Shown here: positions 28,995 to 39,200 of the stretch, one piece after another | Layout of the letters: each line of letters starts with the position of its first letter | Numbering within the stretch: the stretch's first letter is position 1 | The notes under the pieces: model-generated | What the model saw: the letters and a program-made list of their open reading frames with translations, nothing else | What the model was told of the DNA's origin: nothing | Database searches by the model: none | DNA from: Prunella strophiata | Lineage: Eukaryota > Chordata > Aves > Passeriformes > Prunellidae | NCBI GenBank assembly: GCA_036583965.1 | Contig: JAZBQD010000014.1 | Span: 46,774,990 to 46,838,989 of the forward strand | Direction: 5' to 3' | DNA length: 64,000 bases | Translations under genes and position numbers: made by a program

Positions 28995-29315
28995 TCATAG
29001 ACTCTTCACAGAATTTTAGAATGGTTTGGCTGGAAGGCACCTTGAAGATCCTCTAGTTCCAACGCCCTGCCATCAACAGGGGCACCTATCACTAGACCAA
29101 ATTCCTAGAAGTACCATCAGACCTGGCTTTGAATATTTCCTGAAACAGGGCAGCCACGAAGTCTCTGGGCAGCCTGATCCAGTGTCTCACCCCTCTTGCA
29201 GTAAAGAGTTTCTTCCATATATGTAATGCAAATCTGCCTTGTTTCAGTTTCAAGCCATTGCCTTTGACCTGTCCCTTTTTACCCTTGTAAAAAGTCCCTC
29301 TTCAGCTTTGCTTCC
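28995..29315 (-). mobile_element. CR1 LINE 3' end, antisense
   Basis: The minus strand carries the 3'-terminal part of an avian CR1. On the plus strand it opens with the reversed tail (CATAGACTC, CACAGAATTTTAGAATGG). It continues with the hallmark TTTGGCTGGAAGGCACCTTG, the CTAGTTCCAACGCCCTGCCA segment, CCTGGCTTTGAATATTTCCTG, CAGCCTGATCCAGTGTCTCA, the GTAAAGAGTTTCTTCC segment, and AAAAAGTCCCTCTTCAGCTTTG. About 320 bases remain and the rest is lost by 5' truncation, which is usual for CR1. Divergence is moderate and the copy is inactive. Confidence 0.9.
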
Positions 29316-29319
29316 TTAT

Positions 29320-29615
29320 GAACAAACACACTTTATTATCTTAGGAAAATGAAATATTTGATCCCTCTTTCTTTGGATTTTACCACTTGGTTTAAATCAC
29401 TAGGGTAAGGTGTTTTGCTTCTTTAACAGTATTGTCCAAAAGGTAATTAAAAAATAATTGCAGAAGATACCTATATATTTAGTGTGGGATCACCTACAGA
29501 ATCCTACTGAGTGTGAAGAGTTGTATTGAAGTTCTGCAGGTACAGGAGGCAGTTTCCAAAAGTTGCAGGCAACATTTGGATCCTGCATACATTGTATTTT
29601 CAAAAACTGAATTCA
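29320..29615. other. Short unique spacer between CR1 copies
   Basis: AT-rich DNA without a recognisable feature. Confidence 0.6.
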
Positions 29616-29621
29616 AATTTC

Positions 29622-29790
29622 TTAGAATCATAGAGTGATAATGTTTGGAAGAGATCTTTAAGATTGTCCAGTCCAGCTACCATTCAGCACTAGCACTAAA
29701 CCACATCACCTAGTGCCAGACATAAATGTCCCTCCAGGTATGATGAGTCAAATCACCTCCCTGGGCATCTTATTCCAATCCCTGACCATC
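29622..29790 (-). mobile_element. CR1 LINE 3' tip, antisense (left arm)
   Basis: The plus strand starts with the reversed CR1 tail (TTAGAATCATAGAGTGATAA), followed by TTTGGAAGAGATCTTTAAGA, a CCAGTCCAGCTACCATTC segment, ACTAAACCACATCACCTAGT and CACCTCCCTGGGCATCTTAT. These are the reverse complement of the CR1 3' region that includes 'ctaggtgatgtggtttagtg'. It breaks off near 29790 and runs directly into a sense CR1 copy. Confidence 0.85.
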
Positions 29791-30142
29791 CTAACAGGTG
29801 CCTGAAATGAGGTTGTGGCCACTGTGGGCATCAGCCTCTTTACCCAGGCAAGCAGAGACAGGGACTAGGGGAAATTGCCTCAAGCTGCACCAGGGGAGGT
29901 TCAGGTTGGATGTCAGGAGGAATTTTTTCATGCAGAGGATGTCCAAGATTTGTAATGAGCTGTCTAGGGAAGTGATGGAGTCCCTGTCACTGGAGGTGTT
30001 CAGGAAATGACTGGACATAGCACTTGGTGCTGTGGTTTAGCTGGCATGGTGGATTAGTTGGCACAGTAGTGTTTGGACAACAGTTGGACTTGGTAGATCT
30101 TGGAGATCTTTCCTAACCTTAATAATGAGTCTATGATATCCT
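29791..30142 (+). mobile_element. CR1 LINE 3' end, sense (right arm)
   Basis: The plus strand has the CR1 3' region in order: CTGAAATGAGGTTGTGGCCA, GCCTCTTTACCCAGGCAAGC, AAATTGCCTCAAGCTGCACC, AGGGGAGGTTCAGGTTGGAT, AGGAATTTTTTCATGCAG, the GGGAAGTGATGGAGTCCCTG segment, GCACTTGGTGCTGTGGTTTA, and finally CTTGGAGATCTTTCCTAACC and a tail remnant GAGTCTATGATAT. With the left arm it forms an inverted pair whose 3' ends point outward. The two look like related subfamilies. Confidence 0.88.
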
Positions 30143-30144
30143 TC

Positions 30145-30714
30145 TGGAAAATACTGCAAACTGTCATTTATTCTTATTTCTAATATTTTCTCTTTTAAAT
30201 GTTTACATTTTAAACTTTTTTTTTGTTTCATCCCATGCTGCTTAGTTTCTTTTAGAGACTTTGGGTAAGAGAGCTTGTAAAATGATTTTTGGAAATACAT
30301 GACTTACAAGTGGATCTCTTTTTCTCAGTAACTACTCAAAAAAACCGAGGTAATCCAAAGTGTGTCTTTCATTTCCATACTAGAATGTTGATTCCTAAAC
30401 AACATGTCATTTGTATGGACATACACATAACTTTATTGTAGCCTGTAGGAAGTTGCCTAGTGTGCACTCCATGCATAGATCAGTAGCTTTCTGGACCTCC
30501 TCTAAATTTTTTAGGATTGATTTCATATTTGCCACCTTCATTTGATTTTAAGACAATTTGAAGCAGGCAGTTTTCTATTTTAAGTTCAGGTGTTTCATAC
30601 TCAAGTTCCTTTAGGGTTGTTCATGGGATACACTCCAGTCTAATAATCTGTTAGAGTTCAGTTTGTCTTTTTTCTCTTTTTTCTCACGTTCTCTAATATC
30701 ACTTCAGTTTAAGG
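30145..30714. other. Unique AT-rich noncoding DNA
   Basis: No feature is recognised. Confidence 0.6.
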
Positions 30715-31065
30715 CAGATCCTCTCGTGTATTTCTCTGAGGAGGTTGTCTGGCCTAGTAACTTCTCCAGTCTCCTCTGGTGTGGATAAAACCCCAGTTTT
30801 TCAGTGGCCCCTGCTTTCTGCCAGCCTCAGCAGAAGCCCCTGGATGGCTGTCTGCTGGGAGGCTCCTCACCAAGCCTGGCTCTGACCCGAGCCATCTCCA
30901 CCCAGGTGGCTGCTGTGCTGTGGGCTAGGGCTGCCAGCTGCCCCTTGGACTGCTGCTCTCCCTGCCAAGGGCAGCAAGGTCCTGCTCTGACCATGGACAG
31001 CCCCCACAGCTTCTGGCCTCCATCCTGAAGGGAGCTGCTGGTCCCTGCAGGCCTCTGACCCTGGA
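30715..31065. other. G+C-rich, CpG-poor island
   Basis: Base composition changes sharply to clearly G+C-rich for about 300 bases (core 30800-31040), with CCTG/CAGG-type words and almost no CpG. Two overlapping 74-codon frames, one on each strand (30804-31028 plus, 30867-31091 minus), have no recognised domain. It may be a decayed insertion (old repeat or pseudogene) or a small isochore-like patch. I cannot assign it. Confidence 0.45.
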
Positions 31066-32319
31066 CTGTGTTTTATGTTAAAGCCTTCCAAAGATTACAG
31101 TCCTTTCTGTTTTCCTTACTTGGACATAACTTGAAGCTTTTACAAGGATGCCTTTTTATTTCTAATAGCCTCCTTCATCCCATTTGTTCATGCCAGCTCC
31201 CTTCTCTGGATTTTCTCAGGTTTTTTTGATAGGTTGTATGCATTTCTTTTGAGCTTGCAAAAGGTGTCTTTAATCAGTCTCTGTGCCACCTGAAAAAATG
31301 TGACTTTTGTAGCTGATTCTTTTTTCTTCCTTGTAACAAGCTTACTCATTTTTATTCAGTGACCCTCTTTGAAATGGTGGTAGAGTTTTTTTGGCTTTTG
31401 TTGCCCCTTCAAGGGCATAGATTCCAATCTACATCAAAGCAGTTATTGACTGTGGCTAGAAATTTACTTTCAGTCATACCCCAATATGTCATGTGCTTGT
31501 ACAAGACAGGCAGAAATATCCAACAGCCCTAATATTTATCTGCCACACTTATAGGGGCATTTTTCAGTGTTACAGAGGTGTTCTGTTTCTCAGGTGTCTT
31601 TGGGGGTCAGTCCAGAGCATGGGTTATATTTATATCCTATGTCTTTCTTGATGTCATCTACCTTGGCCATTGCTGAAAGGGAGTCTCTGGGCTGTTTAAC
31701 ATGAATAGACTGTTAATAGATGGAACTGGTAGCCATGAGCAGTCATTCTCTAATGAGTGGAAAGAAACCAAAAAGGAGCTTGCCCAGTAATCTGAAGAGG
31801 TCCATATCAAAATACAGCATAGCTGAAAACTTGCTGTGCCTGTAGGGAGGACTGGTAAGAATTTTCCCTCAGCAGACCAATGTAGCTCTGAATAGAAAAT
31901 CAAGGAGAGATGATGAGATGTGTGATCAGCATTCCTCTGGAGAGACCTATCAGGTCACCAGGCTGGATCTCTGAGAAGATATCAAGGACATAATTCTGTT
32001 CTGCTTTGCAGAAGATACAATTAAGGAAGTCAAGTCAAATTTTGGGTTTATGATGGGGACCTCAGCAAGGATCCAGTCATCTTACACACATTTAGTTTGT
32101 GACAATTACCTGTAACTAACTGTGGTGGTCATATCAGGATTGAAGCAACCTCCTAAGCAATGTAAGCAGTACTTGAGATGCCCAAACTGAGGATGGGTTA
32201 AGGCTATGGAAGCCTCAAGGAAGCTCTGTGTTGATGAGGATGTTACCTGCTGTTCAGCTGAAATAAAAAACATATACTTTGAGATGCTAAAAACAGTCAG
32301 TTAATGGAGATGGCAGCAA
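31066..32319. other. Noncoding DNA of mixed composition
   Basis: No gene is seen. From about 31640 to 32270 the sequence is less AT-rich and reads like old repeat debris (for example TCACCAGGCTGGATCTCTGA near 31954), but no family could be fixed. Confidence 0.5.
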
Positions 32320-32700
32320 TTGGTGGGACAATTTCTATCTTTTTTTTTTTATGGTGATATTTTTGGCAGGAGATTGAAGGCTGCTCAGGTAGATTATCTT
32401 GGAGCCTCTTTTTGTTTGCCTGTTTTGTGTTTGGTTTTTTTTTTTTTTTTTTTTTCTTCCCTCTTCATTTTTTTCTCCACAGTTAGTTTGGTTTATTTAT
32501 CATACTTTTTTTTGTCTGTTTTCTTATGGTCTTTGAGAGCTCAAGGAGTATATGTGTATTAGGTTTTCTGTTCGTTGTTGTTTGTAGGTGTAGACTTCGC
32601 ACAGTTTGGTGTTTCTTTTTCTCCCTGAAAGTTGTGTGACTCTTTAATTTTCTATGTTTTGTTGTTGGTTTTGTTGAATTTTCAATATATTTATTTGGAC
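32320..32700 (+). repeat. T- and T/G-rich low-complexity block
   Basis: The plus strand is dominated by T with G, including a 21-base T run at about 32435-32455 and TGTTGTTGGTTTTGTTG near 32660. The complementary strand is A/C-rich, like the blocks near 45515 and 52036. No repeat unit is fixed. Confidence 0.65.
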
Positions 32701-32794
32701 AAGACTTTTGTTGTTGGGAAAGAAACAGGATTATGTAGACTTCCACATTCAGATCCAGAATGATGATAACATTGGAATAAATTGCTAAGTGGCA

Positions 32795-33070
32795 GAACAA
32801 CTAGAAAGTTGGGATTTAGTAGTGGATGGATCATCAGGCAGAAAAGGGGGGTGAGGGTTGCCCTTTATGTGAAGGAAGCAGTTGGAATGCATGGGACTCA
32901 TGTGTGAAGGTTTTGATTCAATATAAGGGAAAAGATTTTCAGTAGAAGGATGATTATGCAATGGAAATGGTTGCCTAAGTTGTGGAATCACCTTTTTTAA
33001 AAGTTTTGGAGATGCATCTGTCTAATGTACAAAGTGACCCAGTCTAAATTACAGGTGCTTTATGCAGCTG
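32795..33070 (+). mobile_element. Rearranged CR1 relic with endonuclease-like peptide
   Basis: Two non-adjacent parts of a CR1-type LINE lie side by side. At 32839-32907 one frame reads KRGVRVALYVKEAV, matching the GGGVALYVRE-type motif in the N-terminal endonuclease domain of CR1 ORF2. It is continuous for only about 20 codons before a stop. From about 32930 to 33060 the text switches to the 3' end of an old CR1: GGGAAAAGATTTTCAGTAGA, AATGGAAATGGTTGCCTAAG, TTGTGGAATCACC, and GTACAAAGTGACCCAGTCTA. The roughly 2.5 kb that normally separates these is missing. A deletion or two separate insertions could explain it. It is certainly inactive. Confidence 0.55.
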
Positions 33071-33074
33071 CAAG

Positions 33075-36000
33075 TCTTCAACCACTCTGTGAGTGGGAGA
33101 AGTCTGTGATATGGTGCATCATGGCAGAAGGGTCAGGTGCATTTTGACTTTCTGCCTTAGTAGGTTATAAATCTATACATATGTCTCCTTACAGGAACAA
33201 ACTAGATATGTTAGACAGCTCAGGATGATCACCACATATGTGCACTTACAAGATACTACTTTCTAAAGTTGTTCTACATTCTTATCTGATAGCATTTCTG
33301 AATCCCTCCTAATCACATCACAGGAGAAAAAGGGAGAAATGCATCATAATTCTGTAGGTAATTCACAAGACTGCAGTGCCATTGTGTTAGTGGCATTGTA
33401 GAACAAACTATTTAGGAATAGTTAATTGCTTTCATTTTTTTGTTTATATTCTTCTTCCCCCAATTAGTGTGGACTGTTGCAGTTTATTATAATAAGAAAA
33501 TTCAACAAATGTAAATTCACTTTTCTCAAAGTTGTCTTAGAATAAATTATATGTTTTCAGAGGAAAGACAGACATGCCTGAGGATAAAGTAAGGTATGGT
33601 ATCTGTGCACACTGGATAGAAATCTCTATAAATATGATATTGGTATCATGCATACTTATAAGATTAATGTCAACACAGGTTATCTATCATGTAGGGGCAA
33701 GTCAAGCAAGTTAGACCTGCCTCAGGGGTGGTTTAGCATGGATATCCAACTATTCAGACAACATTGCTGTGGATATTTTGGAAGAAAAGACTGAGGGTTG
33801 ATTTTTCCATCACTCCAGGCTTCCTATTCATTGGTACTGTCTCCATTTTCTCCAGTGTGCTTTGACAGGTACAGGTAATCAGTGTCTTGTTGATCTTTAG
33901 GACAAGTAAGACCTAAATGGAACAACATCTGCCCTCCAGCCCCTCTTCCCCAAGAGGGGGAGTTTTTTGTAACCTCTGCATCAGTTGCACAGCGGATGGA
34001 GCATACTGGAAGTAGATGATGCATTTAGTTCATGTGGACATTTTTCTGTCACTGGGCAATTTCAGGGGCATTTAATATTAGATTTTTAATTATTTTTTGT
34101 AAATATTGTTATTATTATCCTTGGCTTACTTCTTTGCACAGTTACATGTTTTACAGATTAATGGAGTATGGGTGTTTTGCATAGGAAATTCTATGTTGTA
34201 AAATTCAAGAATAATTTTTGTGGTATAGAATATAATGTGAACCTTTATAAGTACATGGCATTGAAAAATTTGGAAAATATGTAGCTGGGGAAGCTTGACA
34301 GCTTACGAATCATACAGGAATTCATTATTTTCTCTGTGCCACATGAAAAAATATATGCTTCTTCCAGCTCCATAGAACTTCTATTTGGACCCATTCATAA
34401 TGCAAGCCAGCCTTCATTTGTCTTAGTAGTTATCAGAAATAGTATGTAGAAATTAGCTGATGAGATCATGGTAGTATGATCTTTTCATTGGTTAATTTAA
34501 CTTTGGGCTGATCATAAACATAACTACTAATTCATTTTGCATGTTCTTGTTAATTGTAATGACATTCAGTAGTGCTTATCTGGTTATGAGCTTCTGAGTA
34601 TCTTTCTATCACAGAAATGTGAATTCCTGGAATCAGGAAGAAAGGAGGTGTCTCTTTACTATTTGCAGTTCTGCAGTTTCTAAAATGTTCTTCAAAAATC
34701 ATATTTTTTGTAGCTTTAATTAATGTGTTGAAGTAGTTTAAATATAATTAAAATACATAGTCTGACTGCTAGGTAAATTTACACTTTTTCATACTTTTGG
34801 AAGATATACATTATAGATGGTATGTTAGTGATGTATTTTTAAATAAAGTTCAGGACCCATTGACATAGTGCAATTGAAGACTTGCTCAGAAGTCCTACTA
34901 TGAATTAAGAGGTTTTTTTAATTGTGTGAGTCCTATATGATAGAGAGTTGGAAGCTAAAGATACCAGTGAATGTTTATGTCTTTAAAATACTAGACAGTC
35001 TCTTTAGCAAGTCATTTTTGCTTTAGTGAAACCAGTGGTGATTTCAGCTCAGTCTATCTGATTCAAAGCAAGCGTACCTAATAATAACTATAGATAGCCC
35101 TCAACCAGGTTCTAAAATTTTCTTGCATGCTTTGGTGAGTAGTGCTTCATTAGAATATTTTATACAGATACTCACTTCAAGCAGTAGTGCAGTTTCAACC
35201 ATTTTTACTGTAGAAGAAATCTGAACAAGCAGGTCTTACCTGAAATAGTGACACATCATGGCAACTTGATCGATCAGACAGCAGAACTCTGCTTAAGTGC
35301 TGTAGGGCACTTTGGTGGGGTATTTACATTTTAAAAAATACCAAAGACCACCAATAAGGCAGGATAAACAATAAAAGCACAGTCTCTCAGATCAGAATAT
35401 TGTCTTAGAGGCAGTGTACAAACATATAACAGGTAAACTTTTCCTAATGATTTGTGATCTAAATGTGGAATAAGCTAAGAGGGGATGGCAGCAAGTAAAT
35501 GAATGAGTTAAAGAAATAGCTTGGAGCACATGGGCATTGTATTTATTTAAGTCAAATTTCTAAGTCTTCATCCAGGAATGAATTTGACTTTCATCTTGAA
35601 TTAATTATTCTAGGGATTTCTGACACAACTATGACAATTAACATTCTGTCAGGATGCTTTTAAAGCTTTGGTTAACAAGGTCTGTGAATTTGTAAATTTT
35701 TAAGGTTCAGATGGAATTGTTGGATGTTGAAGAATGGGAACATATCTCTGTAAGCACTGTCAGTAGGGGATAGGTAAACAATTAAAACTCTACCTTCTGG
35801 GGCCCAAGGGATGGAACCTTCTAGCTCAGGTGGAAGGTAAAGAAATGTTGGTGTTAGACTGGAATAACTGGAATGGTTCAGATCCAGGTTTTAGGATGCT
35901 AACAAAAATCAAAGCAAATCAAAGTTTATAACAGAAGTAATATTATTTTTTAGGAGTCTTCTGCCTTTGTCAGGTAAACCACACTGAAATGTAGCATAAA

Positions 36001-36175
36001 TGAAAGAGAAGTCAATAAATAAGATTCTAAAGATGAAAATTTGCATAGTTAAAAAGAGAATTGGTAGGTAGGACCTGCTGTCTGTCTGTGATCTGTCACA
36101 CCTACTTTGTGCATCCTCACCACTTTAAATATTTCTTACTGATTTCTGAAGAAGTATAGAAATCCAGAAATAGAC
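33075..36175. other. Unique AT-rich noncoding DNA
   Basis: No gene, RNA or transposon is recognised. Frames are short and domain-free. Confidence 0.65.
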
Positions 36176-36176
36176 C

Positions 36177-36238
36177 AAATAAAATTATAATTTTATAATT
36201 TTAAAATTATATTTTACATTTTAAAATTATAATAATTG
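36177..36238. repeat. AT-rich self-complementary segment
   Basis: The stretch repeats AAAATTATAATTTTATAATT-like words and is almost entirely A and T. It contains several overlapping perfect palindromes (for example AATTATAATT and TAATTTTAAAATTA). It could fold back on itself. It is best read as AT-rich low complexity. Confidence 0.6.
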
Positions 36239-36239
36239 A

Positions 36240-39200
36240 GATTAATGATTGTGGGTTTTTTCGTATTAAGACTAATTACCAAAAAATACTATAATGAATT
36301 TTTTTTTTCTGAAAAAGCTGTATCTCAACAAAGTGGGTCATGTTTTGGTGCAAGATTTCATGTATAATAACTGATTGTCCTGGCTTTATTTCTGAGGTGA
36401 AGCACTATGTGATGTTTGATATGCTCCAAGCTAAGAAAACTGATGATTTGAAAGTATTTTTGTGTAACAGAGTATAGGAAAAAAGAGAAATACAGAATAT
36501 TCGCATTTGAGGCTTACATATCATCTGTCAACAAGATGTAATGTGTACAACTGTAATGTGTATTTAGGTCTAGAATTCAGGTGCACAAGAAACTTCAAAG
36601 ACAGAGGCATAGCTATTTAGAGGCAAAAGTGCAACCTTTTAATGGGAAATAGGTCAGTGAGATGAATGCTTTTCACTCAGTTGGTTGGACATTTACATTG
36701 TGGATCCAGGGTGACCACATGACCATCAAGCAAAGTTTCATTGACACATATTTTACTTTCTGAAAACTTTAAGATTTGCCACCCACCTTCACCTCCTCAT
36801 ATTTGCCTTAGGTTCCTTACCTGTTTTTTAACATTTTCTTCTCTTTTTTGCTTTGTATTAAGCTCATAAGATATCCTTCTCATTTCCCAGTGCTGTCCTA
36901 CTGTGCAGGGGTTTCATGTAGTGTTTATTTCTCCAGCCTGTCATTCTTTGCTCTCCCTTCTTCACTTGCTCTGACTACAGAGGCTGCCAGGTAGCTTTCA
37001 GTTTTCTAGGAACTTCGACCTTCCCAGCAGGTTTTGTTACACTCTACAAACAAAGGAAGAAGTTAGAACTGCAGCTCTTTTAAATGTCCAAACATCTTGT
37101 AACAAAGTGTGTATTAATAATGCCAGTTGGAACACAGATTTTTTTTTCCTAAACTGTGGGAAAGCAGTCTTTTCTTTAAAAAATTCTACATTCATTTTAC
37201 TCTTCAGCCTGCTTCTGTCTGACCTTGTCAGCAAGAGAGAATTGCCAAGAGGCACCATCGAGAGGCTGGTAGGATGTACTTCAGAGAGAGCAGAGTTTCA
37301 GGCATTAAGTCTGTGTCTGTATTAGTAAATTAAACAATGCCTGGAAATATTTCCATGTCTCTGCCACAGTTAATGTCTTTGTAAACTAACATTGTTCCAG
37401 AAAATTCCCAGACATTTATCTGACCACCTCCATTAGACAATTTTTATGTAAGCCCTCTGTTTCATATGAGACTGTGCTACATTGATGTAGGACTGTCCTA
37501 CATAGATGGAGGATTATCTCTGCTGGTTGATTTCAGGAAAGAGAAATGGGCTCAGGCACAGATGTAATCTAAATATTCTACAGACCTGCATGTTCTTTAT
37601 TTCTTCTGCCTTGTCCAGCCTTCTCTCTTCATTGCAGTCTTCCAGTCTCAGCTTCAAAGTTGTGGGTTTTTTTTTTTACTTTTTGCTTGTCCTTTTGTCC
37701 TTCCTAACATACAAGATTTAAATTTTATTGGCATGCTGTCTCCCAGATTCTGTCCCTTCCTTCAGATGACCCTGTGAACTTACTGGTAGTGATATTGTGT
37801 GCAGTTCTCTGCCTGAAACAAACTACTTCAGGGAAGCCTTCCTTTTGTTTGCCCTTGGGTTCCATAATAATAAAAATAGAATAAAAAACAGGACTAGAAT
37901 TTGAGTGATGCCTTAGCTGTCACTCTGCTGCAAGGAAGAAACTTGGTGAACAATTATATTTCTTTGTGGACTACATTTAAGCTTACTACTTGTTAAGAGA
38001 ACAAATCAGAGGGAATGATAAGGCCAGATTCTATGTTGGTTTTGTTAAAAGATTCTAAATAGCTGTAAACATTTCTCTCTGTTTTGCCAGGATTGTGGCA
38101 CTAGAATTGATCTTGGACATCACTTCAGCTCAAGGTTGAAGTTAAAAGGTCTTTTTGAGGCTTAGAAGAAGCAGGTGAGTACAAATCACAAATCAAAGAG
38201 GAGTTTTTGTTTTTGGTTTGTTTTTTTTTTTTTTTTTTGCAACTTCCTTTTGTTCCAGAATTGCTGTTCTTGCTTACCAATCCAAATTCAAATATCTGGT
38301 CTCTGCTTTCCCTGATTCACTGTGATGTATGACTGTTTGTGTTGTGGACTATATAGCAGACAATGTCTGATTCATTCAGGATTTCCCTACATGCTTTCAG
38401 CTTCTGCCATGAAAAGAGGTGAGACATGGTTCTGTCACTAAGGTCTCTGGAACTCTGGAGTTAACTTACACTGTACAGTTTCATTACATCAGCTGTATTA
38501 GGAATATGATAATTAAGCTAATTTGTTTTGAAAATTGTTTTAGATTGTATTTCTTGTGAAAAGTAAAATTTTAAAAGGCAAATACACTATAATAAATAGT
38601 GAAGAATCCCTGAGTTTGGATATTCCTAGTTTCTTGAAACTGGGCATCATCTTTATTCCTTTGGTAACCAGGAGTTCCATGACCTCAAGCACCATGAGGT
38701 GAAACCTTGTTTACTCCATATTACTCCATGATATTGGTATATCCATTTTAATGTATTGATGCCTCTGGAAGGAAAGAAAAAGAAGCTGTTCCACAGGAGT
38801 AAATGATGATGACAGTAATTAGTTCTGAAGCTATGTTTATAACAAGTTTTTTTTAAGTTTTAGCCCTTTTTAACCTAGTTCAAAGTAGTGTAAAAGTACC
38901 TTTCTGGTATGTGTTTCACTGTGACTGTCTTCACTGGGTAATAGGAAAGGAAAATTCCTTTATTCTAATTTAACTTCACCTTTTACCAAGGAGTTAAGGC
39001 ACTGTCTGGAAGGCTACAGTATTAATATGGTGAAGCCAGGAAAAGAAGAAAGGTTAGGTGTAGCAGTGTTGTAAGTCAAAGGATATATATTCCCAGCACC
39101 ATACAGGGAAACTGTAGGTACTGCTGGTATCATGTGCAAACCTTTATATGACTGTATGTTAGTATGTAGTTATATATTTATTTGCAAAACAGTGTTTTTT

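Noticed and set aside
29026..30018. Short frames of 66-75 codons between 29 and 30 kb
   Set aside because: They lie inside CR1 3' ends, which are noncoding or read in the wrong frame.
36177..36238. AT palindromes as an origin or cruciform site
   Set aside because: AT-only low-complexity DNA gives such palindromes by chance, and nothing else supports a function.
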